The translations under genes and the position numbers were made by a program. Below the pieces are notes generated by a model. It did no database searches. It was given only the letters and a program-made list of their open reading frames with translations, and had not been told where the DNA came from. From Sulfurimicrobium sp964384915 (lineage in GTDB: Bacteria; Pseudomonadota; Gammaproteobacteria; Burkholderiales; Sulfuricellaceae): a stretch of 64,000 nt of DNA. Positions 16,508 through 25,286 of the stretch are shown in pieces; the stretch's first letter is position 1, and each line of letters opens with the position of its first letter. The stretch spans positions 1-64,000 of the forward strand of contig CAYLMA010000012.1 of NCBI GenBank assembly GCA_964384915.1, read 5' to 3'.

Positions 16508-18808
16508 ATGAGCCAGAGCAGCACGCCGCAACTCACCACGCAGCAATGCGCCAATCTGGGCCTGGCCCTGAATCAGCACGCGATCTTGAGCATTGCCGAT
16601 GCCTCCGGCGCCATCACTTACGTCAACGAAAAATTCTGCTTGATCAGCGGCTACCCACATGAAGAACTGGTCGGGCAAAATCACCGCATCCTCAAATCCG
16701 GCATGCATTCTCCGGCCTTTTATGCCGAGATGTGGAACACCATCTCCTGCGGCAAAACCTGGCAAGGGGTGATCTGCAACCGCGCCAAGGACGGCAGGCC
16801 GTACTGGGTGGAATCCACCATCGTGCCCTTTCTCGATGATGAAGGCCTGCCCTATCAGTATATTTCGGTACGCACCGATATCACGTCGACCATGGAAATC
16901 AAAACCAGGCTGCGCGCCGAGCATGATTTCTCGGAGGCGGCCATCAACGCCCTGCCGGGGATATTTTTTGTATTTTCCGCAGCGGGGCGTTTTCTCAAGA
17001 TCAATGAAAGCTTCAGCCGCGTCACCGGCTACAGTCCCGAAGAAATCGAGCACATGGCCCCGCTTGATTTCACGCCTGAAGCCGAGCACAGCCTCATCGC
17101 GGAAAAAATCCAGACTTGCCTGGAAACAGGCAAGTCTGAAGTCGAGTCCGGCCTGGTCACCAAATCGGGTGAAATCATCCCGCACTATTTCCAGGCGGCA
17201 GCGCTTGAATTCGATGGCGAACGCTGCGTGATCGGCACCGGCCTGGACATTTCCGGCCTCAAGCACGCCCAGGCGGCATGGCGACTCAGCAGCGAACGCC
17301 TGCGCCAGGCACAGGCCCTGGCCAGACTGGGAAACTGGGAAGCCGACCTGGGTAGCGGACACCTGTACTGGTCGGAAGTCATCTTCGGCATCTTCGGACG
17401 CGACCCCGCGACCTTCAAGCCCAGCGTGGAAGCATTTTCCGAGGCCGTGCATCCGGATGATATCGCACTGGTGCGCGCAAGCGAGCGCCGCGCAGCCACC
17501 ACCGGCGTGCATGATGTGGTGCATCGGATTATCCGTCCGGACGGCGAGGTTCGTTATGTCCACGAACGGGCGAAGAGCATTCGCGGCAGCGACGGTCAGA
17601 TCCTGCGCCTGATCGGCACCGTACATGACATCACCGAACAAAAAGAGGCCGAGCAGGCCCTGATCGACGCGAAAAACGAAGCCGAACGCGCCAGCCATGC
17701 CAAATCGGAATTTCTTTCCAGCATGTCGCACGAACTGCGCACCCCGATGAATGCCATTCTCGGCTTTTCGCAACTGCTGGCATACGACGACACCCTGAGC
17801 GAGGACCAGCTTGGCAGCGTTGAGGAGATACTCAAGGCGGGCAAGCATCTGATGAGCCTCATCAGCGAAGTCCTGAATCTGGGGCGGATCGAATTCGGCA
17901 ATATTGATCTATCCATCGAGCCGCTGTTCTATGCCGAAATCCTGGATGAATGCATCGCCCTGATCCAGCCGCTGGCCAACGCCAGGGGCATCAAGATCGA
18001 AGCGTTCACGCCACGGCACATCAAGCTGCGCGCCGACCGCGCGCGTCTCAAGCAGGTCCTGATCAACCTGATGTCAAACGCGGTCAAATACAATCGGCCC
18101 AACGGCATCATCAGGCTGCGCGTCGCCCCGGCATCGGACAATCAGCTTCGCATCCTGGTGTCCGATAGCGGCCATGGCATTCCCGCCCTGCGCGTGGAGG
18201 AACTGTTCCAATCCTTCAACCGCCTCGGCGCCGAGACTGGCAGCATTCCTGGCGCCGGCATCGGCCTCAGCATCAGCCGCCAACTGGTCGAACTGATGGG
18301 CGGCAGCATCGGGGCGGAAAGCGAGGCCGGGGTGGGCAGCACCTTCTGGGTCGAACTGCCATCCGAAAACACGCCACTCCAGCCTGGCGCAACCGGCTCC
18401 GCAAGCGATGCGGAGGGCCTTGCCGCTGCAAAACAGTTCACCGTCCTCTACATTGACGACAACCTCGCCAATCTCAAACACATCAGCAAGCTGCTCGCGC
18501 GTCGCCATGGCATCCACCTGCTCACCGCACACAACTCCGCCATCGGCCTGGAACTCGCGGCAGCTAAACGCCCTGACCTGATCATGCTGGACATCAACAT
18601 GCCGGACATGAATGGCTTCGAAGTGCTGGACAGGCTGCGTGCCGAACCCTGGGCGCAACGCACCCCGATCGTGGCACTCACCGCCAACACCACGGAGCGC
18701 GATATCCAGCGTGGCATGGCGGCAGGCTTCAACGACTATCTGACCAAACCGCTGGATGTGCCGCGCTTTCTCGGTCTGGTCGATGAAGGCATCAAATTGA
18801 AGGCATGA
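16508..18808 (+). CDS. PAS hybrid sensor histidine kinase (soluble)
   Basis: A 766-residue protein without membrane helices. Three PAS-type modules fill residues 1-390: the first has AITYVNEKFCLISGYPHEEL, the second VTGYSPEEIEH, the third LARLGNWEADLGSGHLYWS followed by a PAC segment. HisKA follows with FLSSMSHELRTPMNAILGF, then HATPase_c (NLMSNAVKYNRPNG, GAGIGLSISRQL). A C-terminal receiver starts near FTVLYIDDNLANL, with the phosphorylatable Asp in DLIMLDINMPDMNGFE. Start 16508 is chosen over 16466 because it begins just before the conserved PAS. It probably senses a cytosolic redox or ligand cue. Confidence 0.88.
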   Translation: MSQSSTPQLTTQQCANLGLALNQHAILSIADASGAITYVNEKFCLISGYPHEELVGQNHRILKSGMHSPAFYAEMWNTISCGKTWQGVICNRAKDGRPYWVESTIVPFLDDEGLPYQYISVRTDITSTMEIKTRLRAEHDFSEAAINALPGIFFVFSAAGRFLKINESFSRVTGYSPEEIEHMAPLDFTPEAEHSLIAEKIQTCLETGKSEVESGLVTKSGEIIPHYFQAAALEFDGERCVIGTGLDISGLKHAQAAWRLSSERLRQAQALARLGNWEADLGSGHLYWSEVIFGIFGRDPATFKPSVEAFSEAVHPDDIALVRASERRAATTGVHDVVHRIIRPDGEVRYVHERAKSIRGSDGQILRLIGTVHDITEQKEAEQALIDAKNEAERASHAKSEFLSSMSHELRTPMNAILGFSQLLAYDDTLSEDQLGSVEEILKAGKHLMSLISEVLNLGRIEFGNIDLSIEPLFYAEILDECIALIQPLANARGIKIEAFTPRHIKLRADRARLKQVLINLMSNAVKYNRPNGIIRLRVAPASDNQLRILVSDSGHGIPALRVEELFQSFNRLGAETGSIPGAGIGLSISRQLVELMGGSIGAESEAGVGSTFWVELPSENTPLQPGATGSASDAEGLAAAKQFTVLYIDDNLANLKHISKLLARRHGIHLLTAHNSAIGLELAAAKRPDLIMLDINMPDMNGFEVLDRLRAEPWAQRTPIVALTANTTERDIQRGMAAGFNDYLTKPLDVPRFLGLVDEGIKLKA

Positions 18809-18833
18809 CCAAACGCTTCGATCTGCGCACTAA

Positions 18834-18848
18834 TGAGAATTATTCTCC
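18834..18848. promoter_or_regulatory. Fur-box-like palindrome
   Basis: The sequence TGAGAATTATTCTCC contains a perfect 13-base palindrome (18835-18847, GAGAAT-T-ATTCTC). It matches 11 of 14 defined positions of the 7-1-7 Fur consensus TGATAAT-N-ATTATCA. It lies 68 bases before the ATG at 18916 and soon after the end of the previous kinase gene. Iron control of the downstream kinase is an inference. Confidence 0.5.
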
Positions 18849-18915
18849 TTTCCAAAGTGGCGGCGCTCCGTTAATATTGTTCCCTGAACTCACCCAGAAA
18901 ACGTGGAGTTGCCGG

Positions 18916-21714
18916 ATGCCTGATTCCAACCCGAACACCCCGGAAATCCTTCCGGGGAACGACGCCCGAAGCAGTGTTGCAAACACTTCCGGGGAAGAAT
19001 ATTTCAGGGCGCTTTTCTCCCTCATCCCGGACGGGGTGGTGGTCATCGACCCGGAAAAAGCCCTGCCGCTGCAGTTCAACCCTTCGGCTCACCAGCAACT
19101 GGGCTACACCGCTGAAGAATTCTCCACCCTCCGCGTTTCCGATTACGAAGCGGAGGAAGCCCCGGAAGCAACCCGCGCGCGTATTGAAAAAGTCCTTCGC
19201 AGCGGGCGGGATGACTTCGAAACCCGGCACCGCAGGAAGGATGGGGCGCTGATGGACGTCAAGGTCAGCGTCCTGATGATGGACATTGCCGGCAAGCCAT
19301 GCTTCCTCTGCATATACCGCGACATCAGCGAGCACAAGCAGGCCAAACATGAACTCCAGCGCTCCGAAATGCTCCTCTCCTCCATCGTGGACAATATCCC
19401 GGCGATGGTATTCCTGAAGCAAGCCGGCGATCTGCGTTTCGAGATGCTCAACCGCGCGGGCGCGGATCTGCTCGGCCTCTCGCAGCAGGATATCGCGGGG
19501 AAGAACGACTATGACTTTTTTCCCCGCGAACAGGCTGACTTTTTTACCGCCAACGACCGCGCGGTGCTGTCCAGCCGGGAACCCAAAGACATCCCCGAAG
19601 AACCTATCCACGCTCGCAACGGTGAAACCCGTTACTTGCATACGCGAAAAATCGGCATCTACGACCCGGAAGGCAAAGCAACGCATCTGCTGGGCGTCTC
19701 GATCGACATCACCGATCACAAAAGGGCCGAGGATGCATTGCTGCGCGAGCACGATTACGCCACCAGCCTGATCGAAATCGCACCGGTGATCATCCTGCTG
19801 CTCGACACCCAGGGCATGATCCAGCATGCCAATCCCTTTTTCGAGCAACTCAGCGGCTACCGCCTGGACGAGATCAGGGGCAAGGAATGGTTCGCCACCT
19901 TCCTGCCCACGCGCGACCAGGCCCGCATCCGCGCATTGTTCCAGGCCGCCACACACAACGAGCCGACGCGCGGCAACATCAACCCCATCGTCACCCGCAG
20001 CGGAGAGGAACGCGACATCGAATGGAGCGATCAGGCCATGCGCGATGCAGAGGGCAAGGTCACATCGGTGCTCGCCATCGGGCAGGACGTCACCGCACGC
20101 TCCAAAATGGAACAGGCTCTGCGCATGAGCGAGGAGCGCCTGAATGAAGCACAGCGCATCGCCCAGGTGGGAAGCTGGGAACTGGACCTGGCCAGCGGCA
20201 AGCTGCTCTGGACCGACGAAATCTTCCACCTCTTCGAGATCGAAAAGAGCCAGTTCGGCGCCACCTACGAGGCTTTTCTCAACGCCATACATCCCGACGA
20301 CCGCGATTCGGTCAACCATGCCTACACCCACTCGCTCGAAACCCGCAAATCCTACGAAATCACTCACCGCTTGCTGATGCGCGACGGCCGCATCAAGTGG
20401 GTGCACGAGCGTTGCACGTCGAACTTTGACCCCCATGGCAAACCGCTCCGTTCGGTGGGCACGGTACAGGACATCACCCGGCAATGGCAGGCGGAAGAAA
20501 ACCTGCGCCAGATGAATGAAACGCTCGAAGCACGAGTAGCCGAACGCACCTCCGCCCTGATGCGGGCCAAGGAAGAAGCAGAACGCGCCAATAGCGCGAA
20601 GTCTGAATTTTTGTCGCGCATGAGCCATGAACTGCGCACCCCGATGAATGCCATCCTGGGATTCGGGCAGTTGCTCGAATCCGACATGAGAAACCCGCTT
20701 GCGCCGGATCAGCAGGACAACATTCACGAGATTCTGCACGCCGGCGCGCACCTGCTGGAGCTGATCAACGAAGTGCTGGACCTGGCGCGCATCGAAAGCG
20801 GACGCCTTGAACTCATGCCCGAAGCGGTGCCCATCAGGCCGCTGGTCGATGAATGCGTTGCACTGATGCAGTCCCTGGCTGGGCAGCGCAACATTCAGCT
20901 GACAGCGGAAACCCAGGGCGGTTGCGCGGTCAAGGCCGACCGGCTGCGCCTGCGCCAGATTCTGCTCAACCTGCTCTCCAATGCCATCAAATACAACAGG
21001 GAAGGGGGAAGCGTCGAAATCGCCTGCCATCTCGCGCCACCGAGCCGCGTCAGAATCGAAGTGCACGACAGTGGACGCGGCATTCCGCCCGGGGAGATGA
21101 CGCGCCTGTTCAAGCCATTTGAACGCATCGGCTCCGCCTATGACGGCATCGAGGGGACCGGAATCGGGCTGGCCCTCGCCAAAAAGCTGACTGAAGCCAT
21201 GGGCGGCCTCATCGGCGTTGATAGCATGGACGGCAAAGGGAGCACATTCTGGATCGAACTTCCTCTCGCAGCTGCTGAAGCCCCTATTCCCACCATGGAA
21301 AGCAAGGCGGTAGAGCACAGCGTGCGCTCCACTTCGCGCACCCTGCTCTACATTGAAGACAATCCCGCCAACCTGCGCCTGGTAAAAAAAATAATTGCCG
21401 GGCGCCCTGAACTGGCGCTGCTCGATGCCCATACCGCGGAGCTGGGGCTGGCAATCGCCCGAGCGCACCAGCCCGACATCATCCTGCTCGACATCAATCT
21501 GCCCGGCCTGGATGGATATGAGGCCCTGCACGATTTACAGAACAACCCGGCCACCTGCCACATCCCCGTCATTGCCATTACCGCCAATGCCATGGAACGC
21601 GATGTGAAAAAAGGCTTGGCCGCAGGCTTTGTCGACTATCTGGCCAAACCCATTCAGATACCGCGCTTCCTCGCGCTGCTCGATGAACTTCTGGAACCGG
21701 CCCGCAGCGATTAG
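18916..21714 (+). CDS. PAS hybrid sensor histidine kinase (soluble), paralogue of the preceding gene
   Basis: About 932 residues, no membrane helices. Four PAS modules (e.g. LIPDGVVVIDPEKALPLQF and FEQLSGYRLDEIRGKEWFAT) precede a coiled coil, HisKA (FLSRMSHELRTPMNAILGFG), HATPase_c (NLLSNAIKYNREGG, GTGIGLALAKKL) and a C-terminal receiver whose phospho-Asp is in DIILLDINLPGLDGYE. It closely resembles the kinase just upstream, as expected from a duplication. ATG at 18916 has GGAG seven bases upstream and follows a Fur-like box; an ATG at 18805 overlaps the previous stop (ATGA) and would add 37 residues. Confidence 0.85.
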   Translation: MPDSNPNTPEILPGNDARSSVANTSGEEYFRALFSLIPDGVVVIDPEKALPLQFNPSAHQQLGYTAEEFSTLRVSDYEAEEAPEATRARIEKVLRSGRDDFETRHRRKDGALMDVKVSVLMMDIAGKPCFLCIYRDISEHKQAKHELQRSEMLLSSIVDNIPAMVFLKQAGDLRFEMLNRAGADLLGLSQQDIAGKNDYDFFPREQADFFTANDRAVLSSREPKDIPEEPIHARNGETRYLHTRKIGIYDPEGKATHLLGVSIDITDHKRAEDALLREHDYATSLIEIAPVIILLLDTQGMIQHANPFFEQLSGYRLDEIRGKEWFATFLPTRDQARIRALFQAATHNEPTRGNINPIVTRSGEERDIEWSDQAMRDAEGKVTSVLAIGQDVTARSKMEQALRMSEERLNEAQRIAQVGSWELDLASGKLLWTDEIFHLFEIEKSQFGATYEAFLNAIHPDDRDSVNHAYTHSLETRKSYEITHRLLMRDGRIKWVHERCTSNFDPHGKPLRSVGTVQDITRQWQAEENLRQMNETLEARVAERTSALMRAKEEAERANSAKSEFLSRMSHELRTPMNAILGFGQLLESDMRNPLAPDQQDNIHEILHAGAHLLELINEVLDLARIESGRLELMPEAVPIRPLVDECVALMQSLAGQRNIQLTAETQGGCAVKADRLRLRQILLNLLSNAIKYNREGGSVEIACHLAPPSRVRIEVHDSGRGIPPGEMTRLFKPFERIGSAYDGIEGTGIGLALAKKLTEAMGGLIGVDSMDGKGSTFWIELPLAAAEAPIPTMESKAVEHSVRSTSRTLLYIEDNPANLRLVKKIIAGRPELALLDAHTAELGLAIARAHQPDIILLDINLPGLDGYEALHDLQNNPATCHIPVIAITANAMERDVKKGLAAGFVDYLAKPIQIPRFLALLDELLEPARSD

Positions 21715-21772
21715 GCATGGGGCACAAGGCAAATCAGCGCTTCGGAGTGGGCCACCTGACGGGAACAACTGG

Positions 21773-22180
21773 ATGAAGACCAAGAGCCGAATGATTTACC
21801 GCCTTGCCTGGCTGCCTGCCGCAGCCTGGAGCGTTGTTGTCGGGCGCTCCCTGTACTGGAACGCCGATGAAGCCCGGCAGGAAGGCCTAGAACTGGCCAG
21901 AAACACCGCACGCGCCAGTTTTCTCAAGGACCACCAGGCCTTCCGCCTGTGGGCCGGCGAGAAGGGCGGCGTTTATATCCCGCCGACTGCCGAAACCCCG
22001 CCCAGCCACTATATGGCCCATATCCCGGAGCGAACGGTCTGCGTGGAAAGCATGGATGGAGAAGGCAGCACATTCTGGATTGAATCGCCGCTTAGCGAGA
22101 TGGCGGTGCCGGAACAAAGCCCCGCCACCCAGGCATCTCCCGCTACCGCCGCCAGTCAGGAGAAATATTCGCTGCTGTAG
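21773..22180 (+). pseudogene. Internally deleted sensor kinase remnant
   Basis: A 135-residue reading frame joins two unrelated ends of a sensor kinase. Residues 1-75 look like the start of a membrane sensor with a DUF3365-type motif (TARASFLKDHQAFRLWAGEK, then GGVYIPPT). The sequence jumps at about residue 88 to VESMDGEGSTFWIESPL, the very end of a HATPase domain, as in the upstream paralogue (MDGKGSTFWIELPL). All PAS, HisKA and ATP-binding parts are missing. It is best read as an in-frame deletion product of a third soluble or membrane kinase. Confidence 0.65.
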
Positions 22181-22327
22181 GTGATCCCGATGGACAAGCG
22201 CGAACTGGTGGAGATGCTGTACGATTGGGGCGCGCGCAACGTGGAAACGCACCGGTTCCAGGTGCGGGGAAAACTCCAGCCGTTCAATGGGGTGAGCCTG
22301 CCGAGCTTTCTGCCCGAGACGGGCTGA
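22181..22327 (+). pseudogene. C-terminal gene remnant, family uncertain
   Basis: A short open frame from GTG at 22181 (ATG at 22190) encodes about 45-48 residues with a clearly protein-like end, including LYDWGARNVETHRFQ and SLPSFLPETG. It reads like the C-terminus of a longer enzyme, possibly an acyltransferase, but I cannot name the family. No ribosome binding site is evident and the frame is closed immediately upstream, so it is probably debris of the same deletion that truncated the kinase. Confidence 0.35.
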
Positions 22328-22391
22328 GCAGAATTTGACAACAGGATCTACAATCCAGTTTCAGCCAATTTCAAATACAGCGCAATTTTTT

Positions 22392-22679
22392 ATGCCAGAC
22401 ATCAAGAAAGTCACCCGACATCTCAGGCTGCATGGCCGCGTGCAGGGCGTCTATTTCCGCGAGTCCATGTGCCGGAAGGCGGCGGAACTGGGCGTCACGG
22501 GCTGGGTGCGCAACCGCCGCGACGGCACGCTTGAAGCCACGCTCCAGGGCGCTCCGGAAGCGGTTGAAGAAATGCTTGCATGGGCACGGATCGGGCCACC
22601 CTCCGCCCAGGTGACGCAGATGGAAACCAGCAACGGATCAGGCTCCTATGGCGAATTCATGCGCATGGAAAGCGTCTGA
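22392..22679 (+). CDS. acyP: Acylphosphatase
   Basis: A 95-residue enzyme that hydrolyses acyl phosphates such as 1,3-bisphosphoglycerate or carbamoyl phosphate. The phosphate-binding loop with its catalytic Arg is in LHGRVQGVYFRESM, and the catalytic Asn in GWVRNRRDGTLEATLQG. Complete family length. ATG at 22392 gives the standard N-terminus; the longer frame upstream has no family similarity. Confidence 0.95.
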   Translation: MPDIKKVTRHLRLHGRVQGVYFRESMCRKAAELGVTGWVRNRRDGTLEATLQGAPEAVEEMLAWARIGPPSAQVTQMETSNGSGSYGEFMRMESV

Positions 22680-22761
22680 TCACCCCGCCAGCGGCTGCCG
22701 TAACCCCTTGCATTTGCGACCCGACCCTGGGATGGGACTCGCCACGGATGGCAAGCCGGTG

Positions 22762-23271
22762 CTATTCGGCGCGCTTGACGCGCAATATCATCTTGTCGTC
22801 AGACAGAATGAGGTCAACGTAGCGCAAGAAATTGGCCCCCAGCAGGGCGGGCTCCCCCAGCCCGGTCTTGATGCCCACGACAACACGCAAGCCGTGAACG
22901 CGGATGCCTCCGGCCTCCACGGTCTGTCCGTGAACAACCTCGCCCATGACCACGCCTCCGGCAGTCCTGAACTGCTCAGGCCTTCCTGACGGCAAACCGG
23001 CCCGGCGCGCGAATTCCGCGTCGACGGAAACGGTAGTGGCCCCGGTATCCACCATGAAGTCCACCGCTTGCCCATTAATGGCGCCCGCCACGTAATAATG
23101 CCCATCCCTGGAACGGGGAATGACGATCTCGCCCTTGGCAATGCTTTCAACGGAAGCCACGGTGGCCCTGGATTGCTGGTAGTGGTCGAAGCCCAAATAG
23201 GCGCCTGCAAACACAAGCATCCACACCGTCAATGCGGTTAAATGCCCCCATGGAAAACGCTTGGCGCTCAT
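22762..23271 (-). CDS. Retropepsin-like aspartic protease, membrane-anchored
   Basis: A 169-residue protein with an N-terminal membrane helix (about residues 11-30) and a single clan AA domain. The catalytic motif is VDFMVDTGATTVSVD; later VLLGANFLRYVD-like sequence (ALLGANFLRYVDLILSDD) is the family's second signature. Such proteins act as periplasmic homodimeric proteases of uncertain substrate. The start is placed at 23271 (MSAKRF) because upstream residues look unlike the family. Confidence 0.82.
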   Translation of the reverse strand: MSAKRFPWGHLTALTVWMLVFAGAYLGFDHYQQSRATVASVESIAKGEIVIPRSRDGHYYVAGAINGQAVDFMVDTGATTVSVDAEFARRAGLPSGRPEQFRTAGGVVMGEVVHGQTVEAGGIRVHGLRVVVGIKTGLGEPALLGANFLRYVDLILSDDKMILRVKRAE

Positions 23272-23394
23272 CGCCCCAGCCGCCTCATTCCAGGCCAGGC
23301 ACCGGCTCTTCGATGCCGCCGGAATAGCCACAAGCGGCAGGGGGGCCCTCCCGGCAAGGGCCCCGCTCGGGGAAACAGGTGCAGAGCCACACCG

Positions 23395-24930
23395 TCATAC
23401 CTGCGGGTGAGCCCGCTCCAGCTTGCTGTGCAGCTTGTTGAGCGCATGCAGGTAGGACTTGGCCGAGGCGATCACGATGTCGGTGTCCGAGCCCTGGCCA
23501 TTGACGATGCGTCCGCCCTTGGACAGGCGCACCGTGACCTCACCCTGCGCATCGGTGCCGCTGGTGATATTGTTCACCGAATACAGTTGCAGTTCCGCAC
23601 CGCTCTTGATAATCGAATCAATCGCCTTGAAGGCCGCGTCCACCGGCCCGCCACCGTCCGCTTCGGCCTGTTTTTCCGCGCCATTCACAGCCACCACCAC
23701 TGTGGCGTGCGGCGTTTCCCCGGTTTCGGAACAGACTTTCAAGGACACCAGCCTGAAGTGCTCCTGCTCCAGCGCGGCAGCTTCGTCGCTTACCAGCGCC
23801 TGCAGGTCTTCGTCAAAAATCTCGTGCTTCTTGTCCGCCAGCTCCTTGAAGCGGGCGAATGCGCCATTGAGCGCCTCTTCCGAATCCAGCTCGATACCCA
23901 ATTCCGACAAACGGGTTTTGAAGGCATTGCGGCCGGAATGCTTGCCCATCACCATCTTGTTGGCGCTCCAGCCGACGTCCTCGGCGCGCATGATTTCGTA
24001 GGTTTCGCGATGCTTGAGCACGCCATCCTGGTGAATGCCGGATTCGTGCGCGAAGGCGTTGGCGCCGACGATGGCCTTGTTGGGCTGCACCGCGAAGCCG
24101 GTGACCGAAGCAACGAGGCGGCTGGCCGGCACGATCTGAGTGGTGTCGATCTGGGTGTCGCAACTGAAGACGTCCTGGCGCGTGCGTACCGCCATCACGA
24201 TTTCCTCCAGCGAGGCGTTGCCCGCCCGTTCGCCCAGGCCGTTGATGGTGCACTCCACCTGGCGCGCGCCGTTGAGCACGGCCGAAAGGGAGTTGGCTAC
24301 GGCCAGGCCGAGGTCATTGTGGCAGTGCACCGAAAAAACCGCCTTGTCGGCATTGGGAATGCGCTCGCGCAATCTGGCAATCAGGGCGCCGAACTGGTGC
24401 GGCATGTTGTAGCCCACGGTATCGGGGATATTGAGCGTGCCGGCACCCGCGTCGATCACCGCTTCCAGCACGCGGCACAGGAAATCGGGATCGGAGCGGC
24501 CGGCGTCCTCGGGCGAGAACTCGACGTTGTCCGTCCACTTGCGCGCCCATTTTACCGCCTTGACCGCCTGCTCGACCACCTGGTCCGGGCTCATGCGCAA
24601 TTTCTTTTCCATGTGGATGGGCGAAGTGGCGATGAAGGTGTGGATGCGGCCGGACTTGGCGCCCTTCAGGGCTTCGCCGGCACGATCGATATCCCGCTCC
24701 AGCGCACGCGCCAGACCGCATACCGTGCTGTCCTTGATGGCGTCGGCAACTGCTTTCACCGACTCGAAATCGCCGTTGGATGCAGCCGGAAAGCCGGCTT
24801 CGATGACGTCCACCCGCATGCGCTCCAGTTGCCGCGCGATGCGCACCTTTTCTTCGCGCGTCATGGACGCGCCGGGGCTCTGCTCACCATCGCGCAAGGT
24901 GGTGTCGAATATGATCAATTTGTCTTTCAT
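23395..24930 (-). CDS. leuA: 2-Isopropylmalate synthase
   Basis: An enzyme of 511 residues that condenses acetyl-CoA with 2-ketoisovalerate, the first committed step of leucine synthesis. The TIM barrel starts with IIFDTTLRDGEQSPGASM (residues 6-23), has the metal-binding HCHNDLG and the NGLGERAGNASLEE segment. A C-terminal allosteric LeuA domain (about 380-511, e.g. ELQLYSVNNITSGTDAQGEV) is present, so leucine feedback is expected. ATG at 24930 has GGAG nearby; the TTG at 24942 lengthens it by four residues. Confidence 0.97.
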   Translation of the reverse strand: MKDKLIIFDTTLRDGEQSPGASMTREEKVRIARQLERMRVDVIEAGFPAASNGDFESVKAVADAIKDSTVCGLARALERDIDRAGEALKGAKSGRIHTFIATSPIHMEKKLRMSPDQVVEQAVKAVKWARKWTDNVEFSPEDAGRSDPDFLCRVLEAVIDAGAGTLNIPDTVGYNMPHQFGALIARLRERIPNADKAVFSVHCHNDLGLAVANSLSAVLNGARQVECTINGLGERAGNASLEEIVMAVRTRQDVFSCDTQIDTTQIVPASRLVASVTGFAVQPNKAIVGANAFAHESGIHQDGVLKHRETYEIMRAEDVGWSANKMVMGKHSGRNAFKTRLSELGIELDSEEALNGAFARFKELADKKHEIFDEDLQALVSDEAAALEQEHFRLVSLKVCSETGETPHATVVVAVNGAEKQAEADGGGPVDAAFKAIDSIIKSGAELQLYSVNNITSGTDAQGEVTVRLSKGGRIVNGQGSDTDIVIASAKSYLHALNKLHSKLERAHPQV

Positions 24931-25286
24931 GACAGACTCCAATGGAAATCTTTGGGCTTATGCCTGGAAACGCATCGCTTCAGGCATGCATATTAAAACT
25001 TTAGTGAGAGAGGGGGAAAGTAATTAGCGCGCGAAGCGCAGCAGCAGCGCCAGACCACCGGCGGCTGTAAGCAGAAACTTGGATTGGATATGAAAGAAGA
25101 AGTCCATGAGCAAAAATATAATCGGTTTCGCAAAATCATGCAAGCCAACTCCCGCCAAATTTTCACTGGATTTCGCTTGTCCACCCCGCCCAAGCCCGGC
25201 ACAATGAAAGTCCACCAAGACGACAAGCGGGTGGCAACGAATTCCGCGTCATTCCAGAGAAAATCGAAAAAAAACAGGAGAATCCC
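24931..25286. other. Intergenic region between leuA and dctP
   Basis: No convincing gene. On the leuA side a stem-loop (24960-24966 with 24981-24987, ATGCCTG/CAGGCAT) lies in the presumed 5' untranslated region. On the minus strand a 27-codon frame (about 25024-25107) ends TAAGGLALLLRFAR; it is hydrophobic but unsupported. On the dctP side AACAGGAG precedes the ATG at 25287. Confidence 0.4.

Noticed and set aside
18871..21531. An 886-codon frame antisense to the second hybrid kinase
   Set aside because: Composition is typical of an antisense shadow and the sense strand has all kinase motifs.
23342..23364. GGGGCCC/GGGCCCC stem downstream of leuA
   Set aside because: It forms a stem but has no T tract, so a terminator call is not justified.
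25024..25107. A 27-residue hydrophobic minus-strand peptide
   Set aside because: Too short and without a ribosome binding site or known family; could be chance.
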